A stretch of 64,000 bases of DNA from Simmondsia chinensis. Its lineage: Eukaryota; Streptophyta; Magnoliopsida; Caryophyllales; Simmondsiaceae. Where the stretch lies: contig JAGTTD010000001.1 of the NCBI GenBank assembly GCA_018398585.1, positions 34,487,938 to 34,551,937 of the forward strand. Reading direction: 5' to 3'. The stretch's first letter is position 1. Every line of letters starts with the position of its first letter. The translations under genes and the position numbers were made by a program. Below the pieces are notes generated by a model. That model saw only the letters and a program-made list of their open reading frames with translations. It was not told the DNA's origin and searched no databases. Shown piece by piece: positions 21,601-33,068 of this stretch.

Positions 21601-22856
21601 AAACATGAGTCTCGTTCAAGTGGTTTGTGTATGAGAACTAGCATAAATCTTGAGCTTGAACAGTTAGATGAGAAGACTACATTTCTCTGTCATGACTTAC
21701 AAGTGGATATCCACATAAAACATCCTGAAGGATTTGCATTTCAGGGTAAAGAGCACTTGGTTTGCAAGTTTGAAAGAGCTTGTGTTGTTTGAAACAAGGA
21801 CTTATAAAATAAATTCGACTAAGTTATAATGTGTTAAAGGTATAAGAAAACTACTGCAGATCATTGCACGTGTGCAAGGAAATTCTCTGGAGAAAATGTC
21901 ATTATCTTGTTGATTTATGTTGATGATATGATAATTGCTGGGCAAGATGCATCTATGATTCAAGGCTTAATAGACATTGTGAAAGTCATTTGAAATGAAG
22001 GACTTGGGTTTGACAAAAAAAAAAAATTGGTATAGAGATTACCCGTGATAGAGAAGCCACAAAGTTGTGGCCATGACATGAAAAAAATGTTGAACACGGG
22101 CTTGATACGTTCAAAATGAAGAGTGCTAACTACTTCACACACCTTGTCACTTCAAACTAAGTTAACAATCTTGTCTTGTGACTAATGGAGAGAAAGAAGA
22201 TATGCCTTCCATTGTTACACCACTGTTATGAGATATTTCATGTGTACCATGGCTTGTACTCAATAGGATATTGCTCATGTTGTAGGTGTTGTGAGTAGGT
22301 TTCTTCCTAAACTAGGAAATTTTCATTAAGAAGAAGGGAAGGGATACTTGTGGGGCACTTGAAAACAATATTCAGTCCTATCTAGTGGGAAGTTTTGATG
22401 GTCAAAAATCTATTTTGAGTATTTATTCACTTCTGTAGGGGAAGGGAGTTGTTTCTTGGTAGTCTAGGCCATAGAAGTTCATTTCACTTAGAACTATTGA
22501 GATCATATTTTTGTTAAATTAGGTAAGGAGATGTTTTAGATGAAGACATCTCTCTAAGAGTTGGGTATTAAATAGAAAGAGTATGTCTTATTGTGTGAAA
22601 GTTCAAGTGTGAAGAACTTGGGAAATTGTTCCATACATTATGCTTGTACAAAGCACATTGATTTGCGAAATCATTTGCTTTCTTTAATTTAGGAAAAATT
22701 GATGATGTTGACGATTCAGACTAAGAAGAACATGTTACTTACATTCACAAAGTTATTCCTAGTGGCAAGTTGGAATTCATTTGGTCGGCCGATGTGGATT
22801 CCATGTAGCTAGATGCAGAGTTGACCCCTCCACATAGTAGGCTGAAGGGGAAGATA
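21600..22856 (+). pseudogene. Copia pol relic, RT C-part and RNase H
   Basis: NLELEQLDEKTTFL, then IKHPEGFAFQGKEHLVCK (21650-21775), then an intact catalytic box in IYVDDMIIAGQDAS at about 21915, followed by decayed connection and RNase H with many stops. It ends at a purine-rich GGCTGAAGGGGAAGA (about 22842-22856), a plausible polypurine tract. The 120 bp that follow (TATTTGGGGTCC...) would be the start of its 3' LTR, cut by the L1 tail. Confidence 0.7.
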
Positions 22857-22976
22857 TTTGGGGTCCACAATATGCACTAAGGTCCAACTATGTTATAAGT
22901 TGTTTTTCAGTGAGCCCTTAAGGCCCATTTTATCTTAGCCCATTTACATAAGAGTTAGGAATTCTCATTTGGCTGA

Positions 22977-22988
22977 TTTTTTTTTTTT
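22977..22988 (-). other. Poly(A) tail of the L1 LINE
   Basis: T12 on the plus strand marks the 3' end of the minus-strand LINE, immediately downstream of its RNase H domain and adjoining the copia relic. Confidence 0.65.
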
Positions 22989-23568
22989 CCTAAATGGTAA
23001 ATAGAATGCTAGGGAGTGTAACCATAGGAAGGTAGCCTTAACGCTTCCTCAATCACCATCCTATTGAAATCTACACTTAGACCTCCAAAATAAGTTTCAT
23101 TCAAGTGTTCCAGAGTTCCTCTAGCAGCCACCAGACTTGTAGCTCTATTTCTTTCTTGATAAATATGGGTGACACTCAACTGTTGACTTTTCTCTAACAT
23201 CTGTTTAATATCCTTAACAACCAGCCTAATCTGCCAAGGACAAATAAATTCTCTGCAAATAGCTTAAGCCACCACAAGATTATCTTCACATAGATGCGAT
23301 TGACCCCTCTTTTCATACAATGCCAACCTTCGTTAGGCACACCTATAGCTTCTGCGAAATGATGGGAGAATTACCCATGTTTTTCACACCATGGTCCATT
23401 ACTATTCCTTTTCATCCCAAATAATGAATCCAGATGTTGCCTCCTCCCTTTTCAGGCACTATTGAAGTTCATTTTAATCCATCCCCTCCTAGGGGCCCCA
23501 AAATTTTGTTTCTGTCCTTCTCTTCCTTTTTTTAGACCTCTTTATTTACCTTCCTCTCCATCTTATCT
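22989..23568 (-). pseudogene. L1 LINE ORF2 C-terminus: RNase H domain
   Basis: Minus-strand remnant of the RNase H domain carried at the C-terminus of plant L1 ORF2. PPRRGWIKMNF near 23490-23460 is the domain entry, and SVTHIYQERNRATSLVA near 23180-23110 corresponds to the helix-loop with the conserved N-R-A-D/T motif. Stops and frame changes throughout. It is the 3' part of the ORF2 found at 42167-46376; the gap is the Tat gypsy insertion. Confidence 0.75.
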
Positions 23569-23573
23569 ACTTG
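23569..23573. repeat. Target-site duplication ACTTG (left) of the Tat element
   Basis: ACTTG here and at 42162-42166 exactly bracket the element. Confidence 0.85.
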
Positions 23574-24015
23574 TATTTATATACACGCTCGGTGTCTAGA
23601 GAACGACGCCCAGAGATAGGCTCCCAGAAGCGGCAACCACAAACAGACCGGCACATAGAAGTAGCCGCCCAAAAGTAGCACCCAGAGGTTGGCCCCTAAC
23701 AGTGGCATCCAGAGGTTGGTGCCCAAAGTTAGATGCCCAGAGATGGGCGCCAATGCCCAGAAAAAGGCGGGCGCCCAAAAGTGGAACCAAGGGGATGGTG
23801 CCCAAAAGCGACTTGCAAAGGTAGGCGTCCTGAAGCAGGCACCACAAACCCTTATATAAATAAAGGCACCCCTCTGCAGAAAGAGATACAAAAAAGACGA
23901 AAGCACACATCAGAAACATGAATTATCCTCCGACTAGGTGGAAAAGGGAATCTCGATGGTTGCTTCTCCAACTAACTTGAGTTCAGCTTATCCTGCACAA
24001 TCCTCATCAAAGACA
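23574..24015 (+). mobile_element. 5' LTR of Tat-lineage gypsy element
   Basis: Homologous to 41768-42161. It starts TATTTATATACAC (the canonical TG has become TA; the 3' LTR keeps TG) and ends ...CATCAAAGACA. The middle consists of degenerate ~22-bp units containing GCCCAGAGGTTGG/GCCCAAAAG, and the copy number differs between the two LTRs (442 against 394 bp). CCTTATATAAATAAAGG near 23850 is a likely TATA region. Confidence 0.85.
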
Positions 24016-24018
24016 TAA

Positions 24019-24037
24019 TTGGCGCTGTCTGTGGGAA
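24019..24037 (+). promoter_or_regulatory. Primer-binding site of the Tat element
   Basis: TTGGCGCTGTCTGTGGGAA follows the LTR and differs by one base from the TTGGCGCCGTCTGTGGGAA site (tRNA-Asp type) found in many plant gypsy elements. Confidence 0.8.
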
Positions 24038-24499
24038 GGTTCGCGATCATGACGGGGCCATCGGGATCCCCTAATCCTCCTAGGTCTAACGAGGAACCTA
24101 AATACGTGTCAAAGCAAAGTTAAGAGACGTGCTGGGCTTACTTGATCGACTGTTACATAAATTAGATCAATCAAGACCCGAAGCAGCCTGCACATCAAGA
24201 GATGAGAATCACAAGGCCACGAGCCCCAAACCCAAGAGCATGCACGGGCAGGAAACTAGTATGAAATTACAGGAGCTAGATTTAGGAACTTGATACTCCG
24301 AGAGAAAAGCAAACAAGCCCCACTATATCGGATGAAGTAGCTCTGGAGACGAATCCACTGGTGGCACGAGTGGTCGATCACTAGAGGCTACCTTCTTGTC
24401 GGAAGGAGGCAGACTTGGTGAGGAACCCAAGGTCCCAGGCACACACTCTCCGTTTTCCAGAATGATCTTATCCTTTCCAGGGAAAAAATTTTAGATTCC

Positions 24500-25260
24500 T
24501 AACATGGATCAGAAGATCACCTTTCCGGATATAAATCCCAAATGCATATACAAGATGCTCCTAAAGAAGTCTGGTGTAAGTGCTTTTCTGCCACGTTAGA
24601 AGGAGTCGCGCAATCGTGGTTTACATCTTTGCCCGCAGGCATGATTGATAGTTTTGCTCATCTAATAGAAAATTCTCCCACCATTGCATAAGCAACGAGC
24701 GCAGGAAAAAGATGGCAGCACAATTAATGCAGCTGCAGCAGAGAGAATTTGAGACTCTGAGGGACATTGTTAGAAGATTCGCCAGAGAAATGATTGGCAT
24801 ACCAAGCCTAGCTGACGAAACAGCCATAAACGCCTTCGTTAACGGACTTAAGAACTCGGATTTTAAGTTTGCCGTGGCAAAAAAATAGCCCATGATGATC
24901 AACGAGCTGTGGGACAAGGCTAACAATTACATAACCGCCGAGGACGTAATGAGTATTGTCGGGAAATTTCGGCTGGGGGTCACAGGGAAGACCAAAGAAA
25001 GAGACAAGACTGCTCATATAATGACAACAAGACTTTCAACATCAACACCCCAGCTAAGAGTTCGAGTTCACCGGCCCTTGAAAATAATGGCCTACGAGAT
25101 AGACAAAAGATCGGCATACCGTCCATCCCCTTCTCAAAGAAGTTCTCGTCCACCAAGACGATCATTTGACTCAGGGGCCAATACAAAATGGTGCGAGTTT
25201 CATCAGTTCTATGGTCATTCTACGGAGGAGTGTCGAGCTTGGCAAAAGCAAACCTAGAAT
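24500..25260 (+). pseudogene. Tat gypsy gag relic
   Basis: Retrotransposon gag domain in two or three frames: SATLEGVAQSWFTSLPAG (about 24590-24640), then a frame change, then LRDIVRRFAREM, AINAFVNGLKNSDFKFAV and a stop at 24886. ELWDKANNYITAEDVM follows, then the compact zinc-binding box WCEFHQFYGHSTEEC near 25190, the Tat-type C..H..GH..EC knuckle. Stops and at least one indel make it non-functional. The leader 24038-24500 has no recognisable gene. Confidence 0.85.
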
Positions 25261-25287
25261 CCCCACAAAGAGCCACCCGACCGAGAA

Positions 25288-25967
25288 ATGTCAAATCTTG
25301 GGGAAAACAGCAAAACGCTGGCAATTGTGCCCCCTAAATACATCATTGAGGCACCAAAAAAGAAGATCGCATTGATGTCCTGGGTTCGACCCGACGGGCT
25401 ATCCTACTTGCCAGAGGGGCGAGCTAAGAAGAGGAAGTCAATATTAGGAATCACCTTCACCAATGAAGAATTGAGGAGTGTCCAAGTACCTCACGACGAT
25501 CCCTTGGTCATCTCATTTAACAAAGGGTAGTGTTGAATTCACAGGGTCCTGGAAGATCAGGGATGTGCAGTAAATGTAATTTTCTATCAGTGCTTTCAAC
25601 AAACGGAGGTACACGCAAGTCGGATTGCATCAGTGGGCTATCCCATGGTCAACTTTACCGAGGAAATAGTCTAGCCTATGGGGGCAGTCGTTATGGATAT
25701 CGTCTTTCAAGGGCAGGAGGCAATAAGAAGTGCTAGAGTCGAGTTTCTAACTGTGAACACCCCCTCCTCGTACAACGTGATACTTGGGTGGCCCGCCTTA
25801 AACCATATAAGGGCTGTAATCTCAACATACCACCTTCTAATGAAATTCGAGGCTGATGAAGGAGACATAATTTCCCTACAAGGAAACCAAAAGGTGGCAC
25901 GAGAGTACTTTCACTCGTCCTTGCCACAGACAAATTGCAGACCTCCATCCAAACTAGAAATTTAGAA
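25288..25967 (+). pseudogene. Tat gypsy protease relic
   Basis: ITFTNEELRSVQVPHDDPLV (25455-25515) is the conserved pre-protease segment. Two stops follow, then the active-site region reads VLEDQGCAVNVIFY (D-Q-G in place of D-[ST]-G), then PSSYNVILGWPALNHIRAV and GNQKVARE, the well-conserved C-terminal part of Tat protease. The reading is cut at 25972 by the Reina-like element and RT resumes after 31722. Confidence 0.85.
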
Positions 25968-25972
25968 GCTTG
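25968..25972. repeat. Target-site duplication GCTTG (left) of the Reina-like element
   Basis: GCTTG occurs directly before the 5' LTR and again at 31723-31727 directly after the 3' LTR. Confidence 0.95.
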
Positions 25973-26364
25973 TGTTATAATTCATTTAGTTTTTTGGTTG
26001 TAATTGGTTCTTAATTGTTTGTAATGTGTTAGGCTGTGGTGCTGGTTGTAATTTCTAGTTAGCATTGCAGGTCAGTTGGCACCTAGGGTCGTTGTAAGTC
26101 AAACCAGGTCAAACCTGGCGGCTGTTAGTGTTTTGGCGCCAAAATTCAGTTAGGCCGGTAGTTTGCTTTGTGTCTTGATTCATTGTACTAGATCTTCTTT
26201 AAATAGGTCTAATGCTTGTAATATCTTCATTCAACCAATATTAACCTGATTTCCTTTTGGAAAATCCCCTCTATCTCTCTACTTCTCATCTCCTTCCAAT
26301 TCTCTTCTCATCTTATCTCTCTCTTCCACAAGGTTAGCTATCAATCTAGGTTTGGTGGTTAACA
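25973..26364 (+). mobile_element. 5' LTR of Reina-like chromovirus
   Basis: 392 bp, TGTTATAATTC ... GTGGTTAACA, matching 31320-31722. By hand alignment I count about 16 substitutions plus one ~11-bp indel, roughly 4% divergence. The TATA region reads TTTAAATAGG here and TATAAATAGG in the 3' LTR. Confidence 0.95.
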
Positions 26365-26365
26365 A

Positions 26366-26380
26366 TTGGTATCAGACCTG
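26366..26380 (+). promoter_or_regulatory. Primer-binding site of the Reina-like element
   Basis: TTGGTATCAGACCTG immediately after the LTR matches the tRNA-iMet type site with small changes. Confidence 0.8.
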
Positions 26381-26440
26381 GTTCAAGTGCTCTATTGCTT
26401 GAATTGAGCTGGAAAAATTGAAGAAAAAAACAATCAAGGA

Positions 26441-28403
26441 ATGGCTGAAGGAGTTAGGACAAGATCGGGAGCTGGTGGAGGCAATGTACCTTCTGCGGTT
26501 CCAACAGGAATGCCCAATGCTGCTGAGGTTGGTGCGAGCATTCTAAAGGATTATGTCACGCTTGGTCAGATGAAGGAATTACTCGATTAGTCACTCAATT
26601 AGTCACAATTACAATCAGAGGAACGCTGGTGCTTGAGGTTCCAGCAGATGAATTTTGAAAATCAGCAAATGTTCTTAGCAAATCAGCAAAGAAACGATGA
26701 GCGATTTTCAAAATTGGAGGAAAGGATGGAGAATCTGCAAGATCAGGTCAAGAAACAAGGAGAAGCATCTGTCAATGCGATCTTAAAGCCTGCAAGTTAG
26801 CTTATTCCTCCAACCGAAGTGGCTCAACTACAGGTACATTTGGACATAAATGTAAATTTGGACAGAAATCGTGGCAAATCTCTTGAGATACAGGCTGAAG
26901 CAAGTCCTTCAATTCATATCCGATCAGTGGATGATCGACCTTCAGTAGTTGAGGTTGCTGCAGGCACTCAGAATCGAAATGCAGGTCCAGACCAATTCAG
27001 ATCTTATGGCCGGAGTTCAGGTTTGCGTAACAGGCCTCCAGATTTGAATGTTCATCAAAGAAGTTCATCCGATGACCTTGATCAATAGAACAGACCTCTT
27101 GATTTGCAACAACAGCAGAGATCCTTGAGTAATGATGCTTCATCTACTGGTAGAAGTCATGTTCACATACAACCAAGGGTGCAAATCAAGCCATTTGATG
27201 GAAAACAGCCTGAGTCTTGGTTGAGGGGTTGTGAAAGGTATTTTCATTTTTATAACATCAATGAAGCTGAAAAAGTAGAGCTAGCTGCAGTGCATCTTCA
27301 TGGAGACTACGAGGTATGGTTTTATAGTGTCTTGATGAGTAATCCTTGTCTTTCTTGGAACCAATTCGTGGAAGACCTATGAGAGGTATGGTGAAGAGGA
27401 TTCAAGTGATGTTGTTGATAACTTTAATAAGGTTTATCAAACATCTACGGTGAAGGAGTACATGATCTTATTTGAGAACTTGCGTGCTAATGTGATAGCC
27501 ATTAATCCACAATCGACCGAAGCATATTATGTCTCAAGCTTTATTAGTGGATTGAAGCCAAGAGTTAAGAATTTGGTTAAGGCCATTGAGCCAAAGACTC
27601 TCTCCAAAGCCTATAATAAGGTAAAATTGATTGAGGCCACACTTGTATCTTCAAGTGACAAAAGTAAGTTCAAGAGTAGTAATTTCAAGCCTCATCAAAG
27701 AGATTCAACAAGCAACAAGGCTGGCCGGTCAGTGGATAAGAAATCTACACGGTTATGTTATAGATGCAATCAGCCATATCAGCCCGGACATAGGTGCAAT
27801 CCAAAGTCCTTGATGTCTGCACAGGGTTCTCGTGTTGCTGTTGAATCAGATACTAATGGTACAGGGTCTGCAGATGACAGCTCAGTGCTAGATTCACATG
27901 ATGAGTTGTTTGAGGATGAGGTTGAGATTTCCATGAAGGCTCTTACAGGGAGTGTTGCTCACAACACCATACGCATTGGTGGGAAAGCAAGCAAAACTTC
28001 CATTACCATACTTGTGGAATGCGGAAGCACACATAGCTTTGTCGATCCCAAGTTGGTAAAGAAGGTGAAGCATGAAATCATCAAAACTCATCCCTTGGCC
28101 GTAATGGTAGCTGATGGAAACTCAATTACAATTCAAAACAAGTGCCAATCATTTCATTGGTCTATGAAAGATCACCAATTCACTTTTGATTTTAGAGTTC
28201 TTCCTTTGGGAGGGTGTGATATGGTGCTTGGAGTGGATTGGATGAGGACTTTTAATCCGGTGTTGTTTGATTTTGATAAGATGATAGTGTCCTTCAAAGT
28301 TCATGGCAAAAAGGTCACATTACATGGGATTTCAGACCATGCTCAGCTGAAATTGATCAATGGCAAAAGCTTACACGGTAGCATCAAGAAGAATGCAATA
28401 TAA
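26441..28403 (+). pseudogene. Chromovirus gag and protease, broken
   Basis: From MAEGVRTRSGAGG at 26441. Gag core: VQIKPFDGKQPESWLRGCERYF, VELAAVHLHGDYEVWFY, then KEYMILFENLRANV and YYVSSFISGLKPRV. The chromovirus zinc knuckle CYRCNQPYQPGHRC sits near 27755. The protease active site reads ECGSTHSFVDP where D-S/C-G is expected, so the catalytic aspartate is replaced by glutamate; VLGVDWMRTFNPVLFD marks the domain's end. Stops occur at about 26588, 26603, 26797, 27087 and 27380, with a frame change near 27390, and TAA at 28401-28403 separates it from RT in the same frame. Confidence 0.9.
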
Positions 28404-29776
28404 TGGCTGGGACAATTGTTCATGATCTCACCAGCAGATCTGCTGCACGACTTACAGCCTGAAGTTCATGCTTTGCTCGAGGAGTTTGAGGATATTTTTG
28501 AGCCACCAAAGAGCCTTCCTCCCCAAAGAAGTGTTGATCATGCCATACCAATTCGAGCTAATTCGGATCTGGTGAAAATCAGGCCATATCGTTATGCTCA
28601 TGCTCAAAAATCAGAGATCGAGAAGCAGGTTGAGGAGTTGCTGCAAATGAGCTTCATTAGACATAGCCGTAGTCCCTTTGCTTCTCCTATGATTCTTGTT
28701 AAGAAGAAGGATGGCACGGCTAGAATGTGCATCGATTATCGTGGGCTGAATTCCTTGACAGTGAAGGATAAATTTCCTATCCCTGTTATTGACGACTTGC
28801 TCGATGAGTTATATGGAGCACACTTCTTCTCTAAGCTTGACTTAAGGCAGGGGTATCATCAAATTAGAGTTCTCGAGCCGGATATTTACAAGACAGCTTT
28901 TCAGACACACCATGGGCATTTTGAGTTCGTTGTCATGCCTTTCAGTTTAACGAATGCTCCGGCCACATTCCAAGCAGCTATGAATGACATTTTCAAGCCT
29001 TTCCTGAGAAGATCGGTGTTGGTTTTCTTCGATGATATCTTAGTATATAGTTCGTCCTTTGAAGATCACCTTAATCACCTTAAACAAGTATTCCTTATGA
29101 TGCGGCAGAACCGGTTTTTTGCCAGTTATCAAAGTGCTCCTTTGTTAAGTCCAAACTTGAATATTTGGGCCATATCATCTCACATGAAGGAGTCTCTGCC
29201 AATCCTTCTAAGGTGCAAGCAATGCAGAAGTGGCCAATTCCCATGACCTTGAAACAATTGAGAGGTTTCTTGGGACTGACCGGTTATTATAGGAAGTTCG
29301 TAAATGGTTATGGGTCCATTGCAAAGCCTCTAACTAAGCTTCTAAAGAAGGATGCATTCAAGTGGAATGATAAGGCACAAGCATATTTTGAGACACTCAA
29401 GTCGGCTATGTGTGAGGCCCCAATTTTGGCCATGCCGAACTTTGCTGAGGACTTCATTTTGGAGACTGATGCAAGTGGGACTGGTTGTGGGGATGTTCTC
29501 TCACAACATGGAAGACCAATTTCTTATTTGAGTCAGGCTCTTAGTCCTAAACATCAAGCCATGTCCACTTACGAAAATGAGTATTTGGCAATTCTCCTTG
29601 CAATTGAGAAATGGAGGCATTACTTAGATGGGCATAGGTTCATTATTCGGACAGACCATCAAAGTTTTAAGCACCTCTTGGAGCAAAAAATAGTGACAAG
29701 AATCCAAAAGAAGGGATTGATGAAGTTACTTGGGCTTGACTATGCAATCGAGTACAAAAGAGGAAAAGAAAACTAG
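28404..29776 (+). pseudogene. Chromovirus RT and RNase H, frameshifted
   Basis: RT is nearly complete (28440-29250): MCIDYRGLNSLTVKDKFPIP, FSKLDLRQGYHQIRV, FVVMPFSLTNAPATFQ, and an intact catalytic box in VFFDDILVYS. An apparent one-base deletion at about 29125 shifts the frame. It continues as GHIISHEGVSANPSKVQAM, LRGFLGLTGYYRKFVNGYG, then RNase H (FILETDASGTGCGDVLSQHG, YLAILLAIEKWRHYLDG, FIIRTDHQSFKHLLEQK). TAG at about 29774 ends this frame just before the usual ADALSR-type motif. Catalytic residues of RT survive, so it decayed fairly recently. Confidence 0.92.
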
Positions 29777-31305
29777 GCTGCCGATCCTTTGTTAAGGAAG
29801 TTTGAGGACCACGAGCAGGGTTTTTGTGGAGCATTATCGGTTGTTTACCTTCTTGGATTGATGAAATTTACAAATCTTATGAAGGGGACGCTTTTGCTCA
29901 GGAAAGCGTGGCTGCAACAACGGTGAAAAGCACTGCCAGTGTTGACAGTGAGGCTGGTGTGATTGTGCAGAGAGGAATTATCTGTGTGCAGTACAAGATT
30001 TATATTAGCACCTCGACTGATTTGAGGGATCAGATAGTGAAGGCTTCACATGAATCAGCTTGGGGTGGTCATTCCGGGGTTGAAGGTACTTATCAAATAG
30101 TTAAGGCTTATTTTAGTTGGCACGGTTTGAAGAAAGCTGTATCAGATTTTGTTAAATCTTGTGAGGTGTGTCAACAAACTAAGTTGGGGAATCATCGATA
30201 CCAAGGACTCTTGCTGCCACTTCCCATTTCGGAGGGTGCTTGGATCAACATAAGTATGGATTTTATTGGAGGACTTCCCAAGTCTGATGGTAGGGAGGTA
30301 ATTTGGGTCGTGGTGGATCGTTTCACCAAATACAGTCATTTCAAAGCACTCATTCGACCTATTATAGCTGAAAGGTTGGCCAAGACCTTCTTAGACAACA
30401 TATATAAGTTGCACGGATTGCCCCAATCCATTGTCTCTGATAGGGACACGATTTTTAAGAGCAACTTTTGGCGAGAACTATTCAAATTGTTGGGCACAAC
30501 CCTGGCACTCAGGTCATCTTACCATCCCCAATCGGATGGTCAAACAGAGCGAGTCAATCAGTGTGTTGCACAATATCTTCGGAGTATGGTTTTCTCACGG
30601 CCTCGAGAGTGGAATCAATGGCTTTTGTTAGCGAAGTATTGGTTCAATACCCATTTTCATGCTTCCCTTGGCACTTCTCCCTTTCAAGCATTGTATGGGT
30701 ACGCACCACTCTCTCCAATGTTGCTGCAATAGCCAAGTAATACCGGATTAGCAACAGGGGACTTGTTACTGCAGAGAAGGCAGATGAAACAGCTCCTCAA
30801 GGATAATCTTCAACAAGCTAGTGCTCGAATGAAATTTTATGCTGACAAAAAGAGGGTAGACAAAGCTTACGAAGTTGGAGACATGGTCTACCCAAAATTA
30901 CAACCCTATAGACAGTCCTCATTGGCTTTCAGAAAAAATGTCAAGCTAAGTACACGTTACTTTGGTCCTTACAAAATCTTCGAGAAGATAGGCCAAGTTG
31001 CTTATAAAATTGATTTACCACCACAATCGTGCATTCACCCGGTGTTTCATGTTTCATTATTGAAAAAGCAGGTCAAGAGGGGTGTTAAGAGCTCACAGTC
31101 TCCACCGGACGTAGGAGCAAATGGAGCTCTGCAGCTTGGACCAGTAGCTGTCAAGAAGCCGGGTATGATCGCAGCTTGTACTAGAGATTTTTAGCAGATT
31201 TTAATAAGATGGTTGAACTTGGACAAGCATGTTGTCACTTGGGAAAATCCTACGTTCTTGAAGAGCCAGTTTTCGAGTTTTTCTCCTTGAGGACAAGGAG
31301 CTTCT
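29777..31305 (+). pseudogene. Chromovirus integrase with GPY/F and chromodomain-like tail
   Basis: The main frame 29824-31194 carries the H-H-C-C zinc-binding domain (HESAWGGHSG, CEVCQQTK). The catalytic triad follows (SMDFIGGLP, VSDRDTIFKS, HPQSDGQTERVNQ), with both Asp and the Glu present. Then the GPY/F module (YFGPYKIFEKIGQVAYKI, HPVFHVSLLKK) and, after TAG at 31192, a short chromodomain-like tail (IRWLNLDKHVVTWENPTF) that places it among chromoviruses. A frame change near 29840 and TAG at 30730 also break it. Confidence 0.92.
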
Positions 31306-31319
31306 CAAGGAAGAGGGAA
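31306..31319 (+). promoter_or_regulatory. Polypurine tract of the Reina-like element
   Basis: CAAGGAAGAGGGAA abuts the 3' LTR. Confidence 0.8.
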
Positions 31320-31722
31320 TGTTATAATTCATTTAGTTTTTTGGTTGTATTTGGTTCTTAATTGTTTGTAATGTGTTAGGCTATGGTGTTGGTTGTAATT
31401 TCTAGTTAGCATTGCTGGTCGGTTGGCGCCAAGGGTCGTTGTAAGTCAAACCAGGTCAAACCTGGCGGCTGTTAGTGTTTTGGCGCCAAAATTCAGTTAG
31501 GCTGGTAGTTTGCATTGTGCCTTGATGCATTGTACTCGATCTTCTATAAATAGGTCTAATGCTTGTAATATCTTCATTCAACCAATATTAACCTGATTTC
31601 CTTTTGGAAAATCCTCTCTATTTCTCATCTATTTCTCTACTTCTCATCTCCTTTCAATTCTCTTCTCATCTTATCTCTCTTTTCCACAAGGTTAGCTATC
31701 AATCTAGGTTTGGTGGTTAACA
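31320..31722 (+). mobile_element. 3' LTR of Reina-like chromovirus
   Basis: 403 bp, matching 25973-26364, with a TATA box (TATAAATAGG, about 31544). The whole element is 5,750 bp, the size range of the Reina clade, and is bounded by GCTTG duplications. Confidence 0.95.
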
Positions 31723-33065
31723 GCTTGGTCCCAACTGCGATGAGAGATCGGAAGGGTGAGTTATGGATCTGGGACGCCTGGAGGAAATGGATGTGAAAGA
31801 AGGGAAGAAGGTCAAACTAGGTTGTAACCTGCCCGAAGGTTTGAGGGATGAGTTAAGATCTTTATTAAAATGATTTTGCAATGTGTTTGCCTATAATATG
31901 GAGGAAATGCCCAGAATCATCCGAGAAGTGATGATCCATCGATTGAATGTTTTCCCAGGTGCAATTCCAGTCAAACAAAGACAAAGAAGATTCTACACAG
32001 AAAGAAATGAGGCCATCAAAGTTGAAAATAGTAAACTGTTAAAGGCTAGATTTATACGAGAGGTGAGATATCCTGAATTGCTATCCAATGTGGTTCTTGT
32101 AAAGAAACCAAATGGGGCTTGGCGAATGTGTGCAGACATCACCGATTTGAACAAGTAATGTCGGAAAGACTCCTACCCCTTCTCCAAAACCAATCAGCTG
32201 GTGGACTCTACAGCTGGTAAAAAGCTGTTCAGCTTCATGGATGCTTTCTCCAAATACCACCAAATTAAGATGGATCCGAATGATGAAGAAAAGATCTCAT
32301 TTGTAACCAGCGAAGGTACTTACTACTATGAGGATTCCATTTGGTTCAAAAAATGCGGGAGCCACGTACCAATGACATAAGATACTTTCTCAAAAAATCG
32401 GACGCAATATGGAAGTGTATGTCGACGATATGATTGTCAAGTCTCACATCAAAAAAGGTCACATCTCCAACTTGGAAGAAACCTTTCGGACTTTTAAGGA
32501 TATATCAAATGAAGTTGAATCCCAATAAATGCTCGACACTATGTTCTTGGGATTCATTGTCAGTGCACGTGGTATTAAGGCTAATCTAGTGAAGATGAGC
32601 ATGATACTAGAGATGGCCACCCTGAAAACGATCAATGAGGTGCAACACCTTACTGGGCGTTTGGCAGCACTCAACATGTTTATCAGTAAGGTTGCAGAGA
32701 AATCGCTACCCTTTCTCCAAGCCTCACCGAAAAAGAGGGACTTCCTGTGGGATGAAGAGTGCGATCAGGCCTTCACACAAGTAAAGGAGCACTTGGCACA
32801 TTTGCCCTATATGGCTGAGCTTGTTCCAGGGGAAACACTCCCTCTATACGTGGTCGTCTCAAATCAAATCATTAGCGTTGTACTGTTGCCAACTGTCTTC
32901 AGAAGCAAGTTCCAATATTCTCTGTCAGCCAAGTGTTAAAGGATGCCGAGCTGCGAAAACTTTCCGTGGAAAAAGCTGATATTCACCATCGTCACGGCTT
33001 CGCGAAAGCTTCGACCGTGCTTCCACTCGCACAACTTTAAATTTCTTAACTAACCAACAGGTTAA
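31723..33065 (+). pseudogene. Tat gypsy RT and RNase H
   Basis: Continuation of the Tat polyprotein. RT: AFIREV-type entry (ARFIREVRYPELLSNVVLVK), GAWRMCADITDLNK with a stop, DSYPFSK, KLFSFMDAFSKYHQIKM, and an intact catalytic box in VYVDDMIVKSH at about 32415. Then LGFIVSARGIKANLVKM, HLTGRLAALNMFISK and FLQASPKKRDFLWDEECDQAF, leading into decayed RNase H. Several stops and at least three frame changes. Confidence 0.9.
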
Positions 33066-33068
33066 AAA

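Noticed and set aside
23577..23921. Minus-strand ORFs of 107-109 codons across the Tat 5' LTR
   Set aside because: They read the antisense of LTR-internal repeats, and the matching ORFs in the 3' LTR (41547-42056) have the same cause.
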